A stretch of DNA of 64,000 nucleotides from Steinernema hermaphroditum. Lineage: Eukaryota > Nematoda > Chromadorea > Rhabditida > Steinernematidae. Both the position numbers and the translations under genes were made by a program. Shown here one piece after another: positions 21,271-36,200 of the stretch. The stretch is taken from contig CM059622.1 in the NCBI GenBank assembly GCA_030435675.1, positions 15,500,001-15,564,000 on the forward strand, written 5' to 3'. Position 1 is the first letter of the stretch; each line of letters begins with the position of its first letter. The notes under the pieces were generated by a model, which worked only from the letters and a program-made list of their open reading frames with translations, did not search any database and was not told where the DNA came from.

Positions 21271-24200
21271 ATGAGTGCGCCACGCGGAGGTCGCGGCAGC
21301 AGCCATGACTTCTTCTTTGGCGGGAGCACCGACGACGGGAGTCTATCCGTTCCACCGTACTCCCCCGACGTCCCGCTGTCGGCGACGCTAGAATCCGCCA
21401 GTCGTCTGACGCCCAGTCGCCTCCAACTTCCGCCGAGTCCCTTCTTCGACATCTCCTCGCCCGGCACCAATCTGGTAGGCATATACATCTTACGGTAGAC
21501 AATTCCTTTCAACTTCGAAGTGTAGCATTATATCACAAATTTTCTACACGACCAGTCATCATAATCAACGGTTCCGGTTTTATGTTGTTATGGTCATGTC
21601 AATAGTCACTTGTGCGGTTGTCCTGTGATTCGATTTTCCAGTTGACATGACCCGTAGAATAGAACGTTTTGGTTACATTTTGTTTTAACGTTTTCGCTGA
21701 TGCCTTCTTCTATGGCTTCTTTGGGTCTAGGCACAGCTACAGATCATCGAACCTTACTTTAACCCTTCCGCTGATGTCTTCTTGTGTAGCTTCTTTGAAC
21801 CTAAGCCGCTGGCTTGTACAGCCAAAGATCGCCGAATTGGTAGATTGGGTCGGGCTAGGGTAAATTACTCTTAGATACTAGACTTTTATCCAAATTTTGG
21901 ACCTTCTTGGTGGTGATACATGAGACTAGATACAAGACTGTCCCCTTTGATGCCTTTCAGCACTCTAAATCCGTGACCCATTTTTCTCTAGTGTAGTGGC
22001 TGTGCTTTAACCAACGTGCGCACACGTCCACTTCTTGCCGCTTTTAGAATCCCAAACATCCGGTTCTCAGCGAACGGTGACTCAGGCTAAGTGCCCACTT
22101 CCGAACGAGTAAACAACAGGATATATTGCTGAATGTCGCATTTGCAAATGTCAAAGAAGACCATAAAATATGGCGTTGTTTCTGGTCGAAAGGTCCCAAT
22201 GGGAAAATATTGTGGAAATGGGGCATATATGTGATTGGTCTCAAAGATCGTCAAGTTGAAGTAGGTCCATATCTTTGGGAAAAGTTGAGTTGCTACCGGA
22301 TCAAAGTGTCACAAAAATTTTTACTCTACCGTCATAAAAACAACGCAGTACAAATGACTCATAAATTTCATAATTTGAAGAAATATTACAAGGGGTAAAT
22401 AGCGGTAGGAAGGAACTTGTTCGATGATTTACCCTTCAAAAACATGCTATTTACCACCCTTTATCTTCGATGGGCATGTTGATGCTCCGTCCATGGCTAT
22501 GTTCAACTTCTTCTACTTTCCTAGTGGGCTTCCAGGGTCAGGTATGTGATTCAGGATATAGCATTCGCGACAGCTTAATATAGGTTTTCTTATCTGCTAC
22601 CAAGGGGAAAGTTCAAACATGTCCCCTCAGGTTTTTTGCTGGTAAGTACTGGGGAGTGTTGCAACTGTGTTCTAGGCCACACACAACCAGTTTTTTATCT
22701 GTAAAAAGCAGTGAGCTTTCGTGGCTATTCAGGAGTGCCGTCGCAGAACCCAGAGGAATGCCACTGTATTCCAATTTTTTACACTTTTTTGTGGTTGAAG
22801 GGGAAGAATGATCTCGAAAGTATGTGGAATGGTTTGGTCTGGGTGGAATCAAAGTGGATGCTCTAGAAACGTCCAGATTTTGGAGTTAGTAATGAGTCCC
22901 GCGACGGTACTCCTGAACGGCCATGAAGACTCGCCGCTTTTTTCAGATTGTAGGACTGATTGTATGTTGCCTAGAATGCTCAAAAAACAGTCGCAACACT
23001 GTATGGACCTTCCTTTGCTACCAGATAAGAGGACCAATATTAGGCTGTTTTAACCGAGAATGCTATATCTTGAATCCCACCTACAACACCTGACCCTTAA
23101 ACCCCACTGAGAGGGCTATACCATTAGTGCAAGAAACTGAAATCCTATATTCTATATCCTCTATTCTCCCTACAATACCTAACCCTGAAAACCTATTGAG
23201 AGGGAAGACCTTTTGAACCGTCAGTTGTTAGTTTAAACTCCATCACATACAGCGATCGTGGTTGGGAAAATAATGACCTATATATTGCAAAACTGCAACT
23301 TGATTGGTGCTTTTGAAGTTCAAAATGTGAAAGCTGATTCCTTATACATCAGATTACAAAGATCACCGGATGGCGTGAGTGCTGACATCATATGAAAAGC
23401 TCAAAAACGGACACCCTGTTGCGCCGATTCCAATCAAGATGGAGTACCGTCGTCGAAGAAACGTCGTTTCGCTTCGTGGAAGTGTTTTCCCGACCTCCAC
23501 GATGATACATAGCAGATTAGGGCCGTAAAGCGCTTAACTACTATTTTCCCATTTCCGAGACGGATTTCGTCTATCCAAAAACAACGCCGACTCCGTCATT
23601 GCCTACTTTCACTGTTTACCCGTTCAGTCGACTCCCGGAGACGGCAACCTGCCTCCCGTTCTGCTGAGCCCGGTCCTCTCGCGTCCCGTCCGCTCCCTGT
23701 CGGCCCAGTCGTCGCCGTTCCTGCTCCGTCACCACAACCAAGTCTCCGACAGCGAAGGCGAACTGTGCAACGTGTGGGCGTCGGTCACCTCCAGCGGCTC
23801 GGGCCTGCAACGAAAGCGCTCTTCGCGGGTCTCTCGCCCATCCGACTCGAGTTCGCCGCTTCCGACGCCGCCGCCTTACGCCGCGGCGTCGCCGATTGGC
23901 CGCTCGACGTCCACTTCCAAAATCGGATCATATCACTCCAGTGAGTTTCGCCGTTTTTCGACGCTCGACGGCGCTCTTTTTCAGGCGGAGGACATCTACA
24001 CTCGGGGAATCTAACGTCGCTTCGGCCGATCTCGCCGCTTCTCACGCGGCCCTACAACAATAGTGGAGTCATGTCGGGTAAGCCGTGCATCCTTATTAAG
24101 CCATGATGAGTCTCTCCTAAGACTTGGGAACGTCTTAAACCGTTTCTAAGGCGCTTCTTGGTGTGGGGAAATATCAGTCATACTCAGTCATACCTTTGCA

Positions 24201-27200
24201 TCGGTCCACAGATTACCAGGGTTTATAGGCCCTGACCTCATGTACCTTTCCATTTTGTGGCTGTATAACAGTACACATCCTATAAATAGGCCTAATTACC
24301 TTGGTCTTTCTCAAAAACCGTCGCTGATCTAACCGGTCAAGCATCATTCATACGATGAACCTGAAATTTTGACCGGTTTCCAAGCCTCCACTTGTTGCTT
24401 CATTTTGGATCCGAACACTGTAAATTGAGTAGGCAAATCATCGGACTCAAGCCCCCTTGGACCTTAGTGGTTTATGAACCATAGGAGACAAGGGTTCGGC
24501 TCGGTTCGATGACTGACCTTAGTTATGAGAGAAAGACAAGTGGACAAGCACCTTATGTAAAATACGATAATCTGATCGACTGTCGACTTACCATAACTCC
24601 TTATCGGTGCATGTACTTTTCATTTTGGCATGACCTCCGTCTCTCCAACCCTTGAACAGGACCCAAAAAGTCGAACACAGCGTTCGATGGCCCACCCTAG
24701 TCATAGAAAACATCTTGCTCTCGGGCGCTTCTATCTTCATTGATATGACTTTTCAGTCACCACTGATCGGAATTAGAACCTATTGTTCGGGTGGTTTCCA
24801 CATGGTTTCAATTGAGAATCCATTTATAGGTTCATCTATGTGGGATTATAAAACTACGGGTAAATCTGGCTTGGACTATGGTAAATCTTCACATTCAAAA
24901 ACCGAGATTTATTTCCCACCGACCTTTAGATTCGTCCGGAATAGGAAAGCCTAATCCGTCCTAGTCTCTACTTAAGCCGGTTGTAGATGTTAAGTCTAAA
25001 ATAGTTGTAGGATTCACCTTTCCTAAAGGTTAAGCATCGAAGAGCTTTAGTAGATTTGGATCTTCCTGGACCCATAGCTTCCCACCAGCCATCGATCATT
25101 GGCTTCTTCTTCTCATTCTCTTCCACGTGTAATTCTATCGGGCCAGCACGAACCTAATTAGCCAACCAATTGAGTCTCATGTTTGCACCCACTACGCGCA
25201 CGTACTTCGCCTTAGTCGTCTTTTTCGGCGGCCGTCCGTTCGACCAGTGGGACTTTGGTTAAAAATTTATGGTTTCGTTGCAAGACGTGTTGTTTGGCAC
25301 GTCTTTCAGCGTGTAGACACGTCTGCTTTCTTGTTGTACTGTTATGAAATGCGATCCAACTGAAACGGAAGCCAAGAAGGTGTGGGTGAGGTCCATTGAG
25401 GTCACCTTTTTAGACCTTCTCCATTGTCCTATGGATATGAATAGAGCTCATTCACGGCGTCAGATAGCGTTACCTAAGACATTTAGCACGAAATTACATT
25501 TGGAACGGAGATTGACCTTTATCACACGGTTGTTAATGTCTTTCTGCCGTAATTAGCCATGCATGAACGTATGACGAATTTGAAAAGCAGACCTTTAAGT
25601 CGCCCTCTTGGGGTTTGAATCGGTAATAACGTTTTGGTTGCGGTTGCCTTTTCATAGTGGTGTGATGGGCATGTTCCAGGCAGGCGGGTATTTGGAAGGC
25701 GGGTCCTGACGCGATCATAATTTTTGAGCAGTATTCGACTTTAAAAGGACCGAGGAACCCGAATTTGGACTTGCTTATCTCCTGCCTCAAGCGATAGTTA
25801 CTGTAACATTGAAATGACCCAGAAATTCGACTTACAGATACTAGTCTAACGATCTAATCGTGCTTATCTCCTACCCCAAGCGATGATGATCTTTGAGCTA
25901 TCCTGTCCTCCTGTTCTCTATACCCTATTGTTATTGGAGTTTTCCTCTTTGGGACGCAAACAAGTCGGCCCTCTTATTGTTTGGCACCGCGGCAGTGTTG
26001 AGCCCTAAGCGTCCTCTTTTCTTTTATGTATTCCCAGAAGGATTTGGCCTCCGAAAATAACGTCTCCCATGCTTCTGGGAGTTTCGCACATTACATGCGG
26101 GCTCATGTATCAAAGATGACGTCGGTGTGTTTGTGTGAAAAGGACCGCTTCTACGCCTACTTCGGGGCTTTTTGGTATGTCAAGGAGTGAAATTTAAGCT
26201 GAAAGATTCGCGATTATAAGCTATGTCTATGTCCGACGAGCTTGATGCTTGATGGTGATATGGATGTTTTAGACTGATATCTAGGCCATTTTTTGAGAAA
26301 TTTCGCAGAAAATTGTTTAAAAGATGGCCGTGATTGAATCATTTCTCATTATTTTGGTTTTTCTTGCTTTTTGGGGAATTCCAATAGTTTCAAAGTCGAA
26401 AAAGGTAGCCCTAGAGCACACAAATCTTGATGGCCATCAGTCATCACATCAGCTACTTGGATCCTACAATTGTCGCTACTTTTGGCATGGACTACCTCAC
26501 AATTCTATGAGATAGAGCCCTTGGGCGATCGGTGGTGATCTAATGAGATTGGTGGAACACTGAACCTTTGATCAACACCTGTTTCTTTGGCCTAAACTTG
26601 AACCATTCAGATATCGGATCGCCCTTATGTATATCACACATGGTACTCCTCTGAATAAAGACTCAAGCACTCCTAAGCAACCTGTAGATCAAAGCCATGT
26701 TTATATTAAACTCACTGGATGCCTCCCGCCCTAGGATATCCAAAAAAGGACCAATTCACCCTAATTCACAAAAAAATGAAACCCAGACAGCTGTGTGCTT
26801 CTCCATTAATTATGTTAAGAAACGAACAGAGGCACACCCCTAACATTCCCTTGGGTCTGTAAAGCTCAACTTGGAGAAGATGGAGTGAAGCCAAACGCCT
26901 CACATCTTAGGCTTCTCCGCTTCGTTGTCTCCACATTAAAACACTGAGACGTCTTCTATTTACAGAATGGGATCACATTCGCGTAATTAGTTGTGTGCCC
27001 CGGGTCGCATTATGCGTGTCCATTTGCCTAAAAGCCCAGTAGCTGTTTTTTGTTTCTCCTCGAAATTGTTGTCGCTTTCTACTTGATTAACTATGAATGG
27101 GCAAATGACGAATTTGGACAGGAAGGAGGGCGTTTGAGAAAGCCGTTTTGTGGGAGGAATCTATTATGACGGTGGCCAGAAATACGCTTTTTTTTAGTGT

Positions 27201-30200
27201 TATGCATTAGGTCGGAATCGGTGATCTTAACGAGTCCGGAGCAGGGATGCCGACTGGCTCCTGATCAGTTGACATCTCTGGTCTGGAGTCGTTTTTGGTC
27301 AAGAAGGATGGCGTTTAAGAAGGCCCTCTGGACTCTGGCTCGTTTGGTCTCCATTAGGATCATTGGTCAAAGCGGTTCATGTTTGATTCCCCGTTTTCGC
27401 GCCTAGACTACTCATATATAATTCAATCGAAAAAGAAACGAAAAACAAGAAGATTGCGTATAAATAATAAGGTGGAAAACGCAATTGCAATTAGTTTTAA
27501 TGAGGTTTTCCGCGATTTGGTCATGTTTGCTTTCGATTATAATGAGTGTGCGTTATACGCGGAAAAATATTTTTGTTCGATTCATAATAGCATTTGGTTA
27601 ACCTAATAAGTCCATCGAAGTGTGTGCCGAGCGGCACAGAATCGAGCTCGAGCTATGATTGGCTTCGTTTAGAAGGATGGACACATTTTGACGACAAACC
27701 ATATCGATCTCTAGAAGTAGGCTTATTCTATGAAGATTCTATTCGGTCGCGTTTTCGCAAAATCAAGTAAACAGTAAGAGCGTCGAAAGTCGCTATAATA
27801 TAGACCTTAAGTCATTCCACCATTTGTCTGTGCCGGTGTAGTGCAATGGTAAAGACCCTAGATCCTCGTTATTTGGGCCACGGGTTCGACACCTCCAGCG
27901 AGGTTACTTTCCCTTCACAGTTTAGAGTAGTTTTAAGTGTTTCTCTTGTTTTCGCTTCCAACCATGTGCTTGAAAACTGAAAAAATTCATAAGTGCGCTG
28001 CGTGCGGCCACTATTTGAAGGATTTAGTGGTTACGCTGAACCATGAACCGTGCAATGTCTCGAAGTTGATCGATGGATCGAAGTTTTAGCAAAATTTCGG
28101 CTTCTTTTTTCGGAGGCAGGCACTTCGGAAGGTCTTTCCTTGTAAAAGGAAAAACAGCCAATTTTAAAAGTTCGTCTGATTCGAGGGTAATCGTGGAGTT
28201 CCCAAAACATGGCATTAGTCAAATTGGCGCGTGAACTCGACCGACTCCTGGTCTAAACTTAAACTATTGCTTTCTTTTTGTTCTTTTTGTTGATTTGGGA
28301 ATAGTTTCTCCCGCATGTATCCTGCTCAAACAACCAACATATCAGTCGTTCTACTCCTATGGTCTTGACCTGCTGAATTGTTCCACTTAGTGCTTGTGGA
28401 TGGCGCTCCAATTCCACTTTCAGTTCCAAATGTGATCCATTTGGACGTGCCCCCGCTGCATTTATCGCTTCGATCAGGAACTCTTTCAGCTTCAAACAGA
28501 TTCACTGTTCTAAGTAGATTCGTAGTTTAATGCTGATTCGGAAAAAAATCGAATTCTACTAGTGTGGAGAACAGGATATCGTACACTTGTTCAACAAAGA
28601 ATCCGTATGGCTTAGGCTAGTATTGTACAGATTTAACTAACAAGGGCACCTTCCGAGTCCGCCTTCGATTGAGCACACAGCTAGGAAGGCGTACATACAT
28701 TGAACGCTAACCCCAAAAGCCTGTCGGCTCATGCAGGTGCCTAAAAGACAAGAAAAAAACCGAAACTAAATAGACCTGGTCAACAAACTGGTAGACAATG
28801 GATTCACCGGCAATCGTGCCCATAACTTTTAGTTTTTGAGACTCCCATTCACTAATGAATGGCCTATTTAAGGCCATCTTTCAACTTGATCTAAGGCGAA
28901 CACATCCTTGTAAGAATCCTCGTTTGGCACCGCCTATGATAGTATACTAGAGATCTATCATATTTTATTTTCAATTTTCCGCATCAGCCAACGATACCTT
29001 TCTACTTTTCTCGGTTCCATCATAAAATATGAGCCTTCATCATGCTAGAATGATTTAGTACGATGGCTAATTTCTTAAGTTCTCTCGAAAACATCTCGAC
29101 ATATTCTATGAAAAATATGTTTTGACAAGCATCTAAATCAGCTGAAAAGTGCACATTCAGTCGTCTTCAATAGCTTTGTGCCACTGTCACACAGGTTGAT
29201 GCTCAGAGTCTTGACAAGCATTCACCTTCATGACCTTCTTCTTGTGTTCGATTTCCAAATTCCCCATCCACCTACCCCTTCCGTCCTTAGACTCTTATCA
29301 GCCCTTGTTTTTTCATCACGTTCTCTATCATCGATGACACGATGACTAACCGTCGCCGTCGTTGCATCAACCCACCGCACCTTTTGTGCGAATCCCGCAT
29401 CGGCATCGACGCGCAAATCGCCGAGCCGCTGCTTTCGGGAATCACACATCGTCACATCTTTTTGCGTCTTTGCCTTTAATATCCACTTTCTGCGATGGCG
29501 CGAGGGTGGCGCCGCCGAACAATTGCCTAGCCGCTCCGATTCGTCATCCTCTTCGCCTTCGTTTTTGGCGAAAACAGAGTGCGCAAGCGGGCTCATTTCG
29601 GATTGCTCGCCTTATTAATCATATCTTCTTTTGCAGATTCGGGTACCAAACGTCTCTACGACTCCTTCAACGCACACCCGTCGACTTCGAGGATCGGACG
29701 AATGCGACGCCGTCCATCCACCGCCGCTTCTGGAGGTGAGCTTTTGGGGATGGCTTAAAGTGTTTTTGTTGTGATCTTTGGTCTGGAAAAGATAAGTGCA
29801 ATCACCAAATTATATTGTCGAGGTCGTCTGGAGACTTAGCGAAGGACTAACTCCATTCGGCTGGCTGATTGAGGCTGAGACTGGGGATCACGATAGGGAT
29901 CAGGCTGAAGATAAGGCGACCTTGTTGATTAACGTTACAGTAGTCATTTCTTTGAGAATTGAGGTTTTGAACCAATGGGTAGGTCTCTTTGATGTATCAG
30001 GCTGGATTCTGATTACGGTAGCCCATAGTGAATGATTAGAAAGGGGGCCTAGACTGAATCTTGCCCTGCAGTTTAGCTGAAATTCTTGCTCCATGGCTAT
30101 TTCTTTGAGGATGGATTCTTCAAAGTTAGATGTTCACAGGAGACTTTTCTGAAGTGTCTTTTGCTAATTACCGTAGTACACAAAACGGGAAAAAACTAAA

Positions 30201-33200
30201 AAGAAATGGTTAAGAAGAGAATCGAACCCGGACTCTAAAAATGGCAACCTAAGCACTACCCATCGGTATCGTTTTGGCAAAGTTGACCGTAGTCATCTGA
30301 TCGTAACTTTCGAAGTGTGTCTACATGATCAGGTCTGCGTAAAAGCAGGCGGCCTTTTGAGATTAATATTCAATTCTGTAGGCCTACCTAGATCTGGATC
30401 TGAAGTGGGACACTTCCGATGTCTTTTCAGTGAACTATTTTTGTCTTATTTTTGGCCATGGTGAATTGTGTTATAGTACTCTGGTGAACACAGTTTACCC
30501 TTAATGGACTGCTATGTACTATAGCAAGCAGTTTTCGAGGAAGTCGTCCTTCAACCCACTGATGACGCTCTCCATCAAAATAGTCCCTCTGTTTTCATCT
30601 TCTACTTGAGCGATGGATTAGGAATGCGCCAAATATAATATGAGTCAAGCTCATCCGGCATCGTTTTCATTTCTTTATGCGTATAGATGGACACGCACAT
30701 CCACTCGGCCTTCCATCTCTGGCTTTTATAATGTCTACGTCACGTTCATTTTACATTCTGGTCATAGAAGCCTTGCTAGCGTGAGTCCTTAGGTCAAATG
30801 GTCCGTAGATCAGTTCCTCGTTTTGCGTTTTTGCTCTCGACGTCACATGTTCTCGGCAAACTAATTGCCTATTACACGCAGGTGCTTCTCGGACAGCTTT
30901 TAGAGTATGACTTGCACAGGTTCACCACAGCTTAGAGGTGCTTCTTCTGCAGTCCGGCACTCCCACAAGTGGGAAACCTCGACGAAAATATGCCCTTTTT
31001 TGTTGGCTCATTTGCGTCACACGATTTTTAGCCGTAATCGGAGTGTCGCTCACGGTAAAGGTCGCGTCGAGTTAGCAGAAAAATCTAATAAGGTCGTGGT
31101 GGCACGGTTCGCATGGAATTTTCCCGATTTTCTCACTCATGCAACCTTGTTTACGTGAAATGCTTTCACGGACTGCGTGTTTGGACAAAATACAAAGAAC
31201 TTTGGTGCTTTCCATCAAGGATCTTAAACAGGGCTTCCGTTTGTGGATGTCGTAGATTTTCTGGAAAGTTCCAGCCTTTTCAACTCATCGAAAACACTTT
31301 CATCTTTGAAGGATACCTATTAGAGTGTGTCATTGGATCGTTGAAATGAATCCAAATCCATGGCTTAGTGGAACGTATACTTAAAGACTAAAAATCGAAA
31401 TTCGGCGTTTGGAACTTACTCCATTCCACCTTCAACACATCCGTTTTTGGTAATTTTTGGTCATCTATAGGTTGCCAAGAAGCCAAAAATAAGAGAAGAC
31501 TTTCCGGGACTTGAAAGCACTTTCCCGATTTTTAAAAATGAAAACCCACTTACACATAGCCTTGATAAGAGTACTTTAAATTACCTTAAAATGTGTGCGC
31601 ATCCTTTTCGTGATTTCGTAGAAGCGAAAGCCAGAAATTCCAAGTGACAGACACTGAGCCTTAGTGGAGTGGAGGATACTGTGGTAGGTCCATTATTAGA
31701 TATTTTGCATGGTTAATGCCATCGATTCAAGAGTAAGTGAATGAATGAATAAATGTATAACCAAGTCAACCGGTTCATGAATCGGCTGGCGCCCGTCGTC
31801 AACGCGGATTGGCTGCGTCGGCTGGCTAACCGGTTAAACTGCTGAGCCGATGCCCATCTCTGGTCACAGGTAGACCGAATTGCACTCTGTCAGGATTGGA
31901 TGTCTAAAAATTACATCGAAAAGACGAAAATAACGAAAAACTGGTACTTGTACCCGAAAATGGCCGTTGCACTCTGGTGTTCGTTTGGTCAAGTGGTAGT
32001 GGCCCGGAATTCGGTTTTTTTTTTCGTTCAAAACCCCCTTGGCAACCTCTTTGACTTTTTCAAATCCATGGCACTGTGTTCAATATGTTTTTGAACATAC
32101 ACTGTCATAAATGGTAAATGTCATACGCTTATTTGTCGTCATGAGTTTTAGCCTAACAAAGGAAGGGTAAAACATGTTGTACGTGGATGCCAGTGAATCT
32201 CTATTTGGAGACCTTCCTAGATGTCCTCATTGGTCTCCTAAAATATTAGCAACGGCTGTAACTAAACCCGAAGAACCATCAGTTTGTTTTATGTTAAGCT
32301 ACATTATAGCCATTCTAAGGAATCAGAGGCCAATACATCTTTATGGGATTGTACCGTGCGCTCTCAGAAACTTTTCCCCAACAGGTTGCTATTTTCAGCC
32401 TGAATACAACTGAGAAAATGTATCGTTTTTAGAGGATGAAAGCTCAGGGAAAAATGTGTGATTTGAAAAAGTAGGAGAGATGAGCAAGGTTACGTATACT
32501 CTTTAACTGTTCGGGCCTGCAAGTGAGTAGTTCATCCCACAAGTACGCCATAATGATCATTCTAAGTTCATAGAGATGCTAGAGAGGCAAGACTAGACCA
32601 ATGGTTCCTACTGTGTACACGAAACACCACGTCAATTCCCATGGAACTTTCCGGAATTTGCTCTTTTTTCTGCAACTCCACGCCGTCACATGTTTCTGTG
32701 TTCTCGACGAACTCGCCGCTTCCCCTCTGCGTGCGTCGACGACGTCAACACGCAGTCGAGCGCTTGTTTATCGCAGAAAAAGTCAGATGATGAGGCGGCG
32801 CTTCGTTGCCGTGTGCTCAAAACAGCGGCGTGCTCGAAGCCAGGGCAAACTTTTGGACAAGAAATCGCCTCTTTTCCGCCCGCCTCTTTAAGTCTGTACG
32901 TGTTTGTTCAACTCTCGGCCGCGTGTTTGTCGAACCCGGACAGCCCTAAATGGGGACCACCAAAAATGGGCCACCCTAAAGAAAAAACGACATCGTCAAA
33001 TCGATCGCTTTCAGATTCATCGTCGTGGCTGCTCGGTGCGAACACGACGTCCAACCTGGTTCGACTCCGCAACTCGTCGCTTGGACGCTCCGATCCGCAA
33101 ATCTCGGCGTCATGCCAGTCACGCGCTTCCGCTCTGCTCGGTGTTTCAGTGTCGCCCGTCAGTTCCGTCGTCAAAATGAGGGTACGTTGTTGTCGCCTTT

Positions 33201-36200
33201 CCTACATTTACATCCATCCGCACTTTGGAAAGGGAAGCGAAAAAGTACATTTTTTCCTCTAAATATCGTCCGCTCGACTGCATAGGATCAAAGAACGCAC
33301 TGAAAGATGTCATTTTTGTTCGCAGACGGGGGAGGAGCGGTTGAAGAAGCGAGTTGTTTGGTCATGTTTGTGACAAGGTTGATTCGTCCATCCGACCGCA
33401 AAAGTTTATTTTTATGACACCCTCTAGATCTATGAACCAAATCGTCCCATTTCGGCAAACATGGTAACAAATACGAGGATTTATTCGTCCGACTATCGAT
33501 CGATGGTCTCACATGATGAGTGTTCTTGTGACAGCTAAGACAGGTCATTTTTGTAAACACATATAAGTGTGATTACGACGATAGGTTAAAGTAGGGATAG
33601 GGTAGAGAAACGACTCCATAAACGTACTCGTTTGGTTCGAGATGTGGGCCTGTAAACTATCGAAAGTACCTAGCGATTAAGGTTTACCCTGCAGATATGA
33701 CTTTTTTCCTTTTGCCTTTCGACATTTCCGACCCCAATCTAGAGATGCTGATGATAAACTCCCTAGTTCGATCTAAGATTCGATAAACTTGATATAAGTT
33801 GCGACAAAAGGTTAAAGTAGGGAAACCAATCCATTTTTACTCGTTTTGGCTCTTAAATATGGACCTGGAGACTGTCAAACGCCTTACGCAATTGGTTCTA
33901 TCGATCAAGGTTCACCGAGACATGGCAGAGATGACCTTTTTCCTTTTCTCTTTTGAGATTTCTAGTCCCTGAAGATGACAGGCTAGTGACCCCCTAGTTG
34001 TCATGTTGGCTCACGTAAAAGAGCACTCCGGATATGGTTATCGGATTCACCTAGAATAATACGCTATTCATGTTTACATGTGTCTCTGTCTGGATGTAAA
34101 TGGGGACGAATATCATCTACGTCACATGTGGTGAATGTTCCATATGCGCATGTTTTGTGATTATGCAATGTTTCCGAACATCGTCTACCATCCAAAGCCA
34201 CCATTATATGGCAGCTGGCTGCTACTTCTATGATACTCACTTTTACCTTTTGTGTGTAAATTATGATGTTTCTCCCCTAAAAGTTGTTCTTCCATCTCGG
34301 TCATCTGCGCCTTTTCAGAGAACAACGGAAAACCAACGTCCCGCTTCTCGACGTAGTCTCAACGTGTCCACCTCGCCCACTCTGGCCGCAACGTCGCCGT
34401 CTTCGCTCCGCTGTAGAAGTCCCGTTCCTGTGGTCACCGCGTCCGCCCCTAGGCCTTGTCCACAGCCGGCTAAGCCGAGTGGTGTCGCCCTGCGCGCCTC
34501 CTCCAAATCGGGCTCATCGCTGGCACCGTTCCATCATCTCGACAATCGGCGGTGGTCTCTTGCTTCGCTGCCTTCTTCCAGCGGTTACGGTACTCCCGGA
34601 AGCAATTCTGCTTTTTCTGTAAGTGTAAACTTCATAGCTCTATGCCATGAATTCTAGAAATCAATAGTTTTGAGAAATAATGATCGAGCACAGTCTTTGG
34701 CCCCCTAAAAAAAGAAAGATACCATAATAAAAGCATCATTTCAGAGTCAATACTCCTCACAAGAGCACCTCTGCGAAATGTTCGGCGACATGCGTCTCGG
34801 CGGTCGCTACGATTCCAACGACAGCTGCCCCAGCTTCGACGACGCCGGAATATTCCGTCCCCGCTCGAGAAGCCTGCACAGTCCCATGCGGCTGAACTCA
34901 CAGACGGCGGCGGAGATCGCCGCTCGAAGCACGATCTACAAAGAGCGCTTCCCTAAAGCCAAGTCGCACATGGAAGACCGTCTCAGTCACTTCGTCGAGG
35001 ACCACGGCGTCCTCTGTGGATTCGTCTCTCCGGCCATGGACACCTCGACGAAAGCGGACTCTTCGCCTGTGCTTCGTCAGCAGAAGTCCGTGGACATTCC
35101 TTCCGAAGCGTCGACCCTCACCGCGCCGACTGTCGTGCTAAGACCTCGATCGTCGAGTGGGCGATGTCGTGAAGGATCTCCGAGGATCATGGAGCCGTCG
35201 CAGGCGTCGAATCGCCGCTCCATGATAGAGTCGGTCGTCGATCCGACGATGGTACGACTGATCTCGGACGGAGCCACGCGGTTCCTCCTGCACCAAATCG
35301 TCGAAATCGCCGCTGATTGCCTGCTAAAGAGCAAAGAGGACATCATCACGTGTGCCTACTTCTGCGAAATGAGCCAAAGGCTAGAAGACACCCTCGCCGC
35401 GGCGCAAGACCGTACGGGTCCAGAATCATATACGTATCTGTCCAAACTCGTCAAACACCTTCTAATGATCGTGTCGAGACCGGCCCGGCTGCTGGAATGC
35501 TTGGTAAGCGCCAATTCAAAACCCCCTCAATACATCGATCGTTCAGGAATTCGATCCTGATGAATTCTACCACCTTTTGGAAGAGGCCGAAGGAGCTGTA
35601 AGAGAGAAACTGGGCTCGGGCAATGCCCGCGTTCCAGATCTACCTCAATACATCGTGGGAAAGTTGGGTCTCGACCGGGACCCCCTCATGGACATTCCGC
35701 CGTCTGACGAGGAAAACGACGAAGCGGAAGTGGAGAAGGTGGAGCCGGAGATACCGCTGGAAGGGCCGGATCTACCGAAGATACGGGCACCCTGCGAGGA
35801 GGACTTCGATACCATCCGGGTACGTTCTGTAAATAGCGCGTTTGTTTGTCTTCCAGTGTGTGCGTAAAAACAAGAAATGGATAGCAGTGTGCAGGGTAAA
35901 AACAACGATCCTGTAGATTAAAAGGGCCGATAAGTAAAGGAAGGGGATCTTTGGATTTTTCCGAATCATGCCCAGTATGCGCCAGTCCTACAATAGAGCC
36001 TGTAGCATTAGTGCTTGCAATGGAACCTGAGACATTTTGGGTATCCTAACTCAATGATGTGGATACCGGCGAATCGGAGATAAGCAGTCAGGGTTGTAGG
36101 CTGACTTTAGGTCCAAAATATCATTAAAATCTCAACAAAGCACTTATCTCCATCTTGAAGACAGTCTTTGGACACTGAATGACTAAACCGACCCCCTAGA

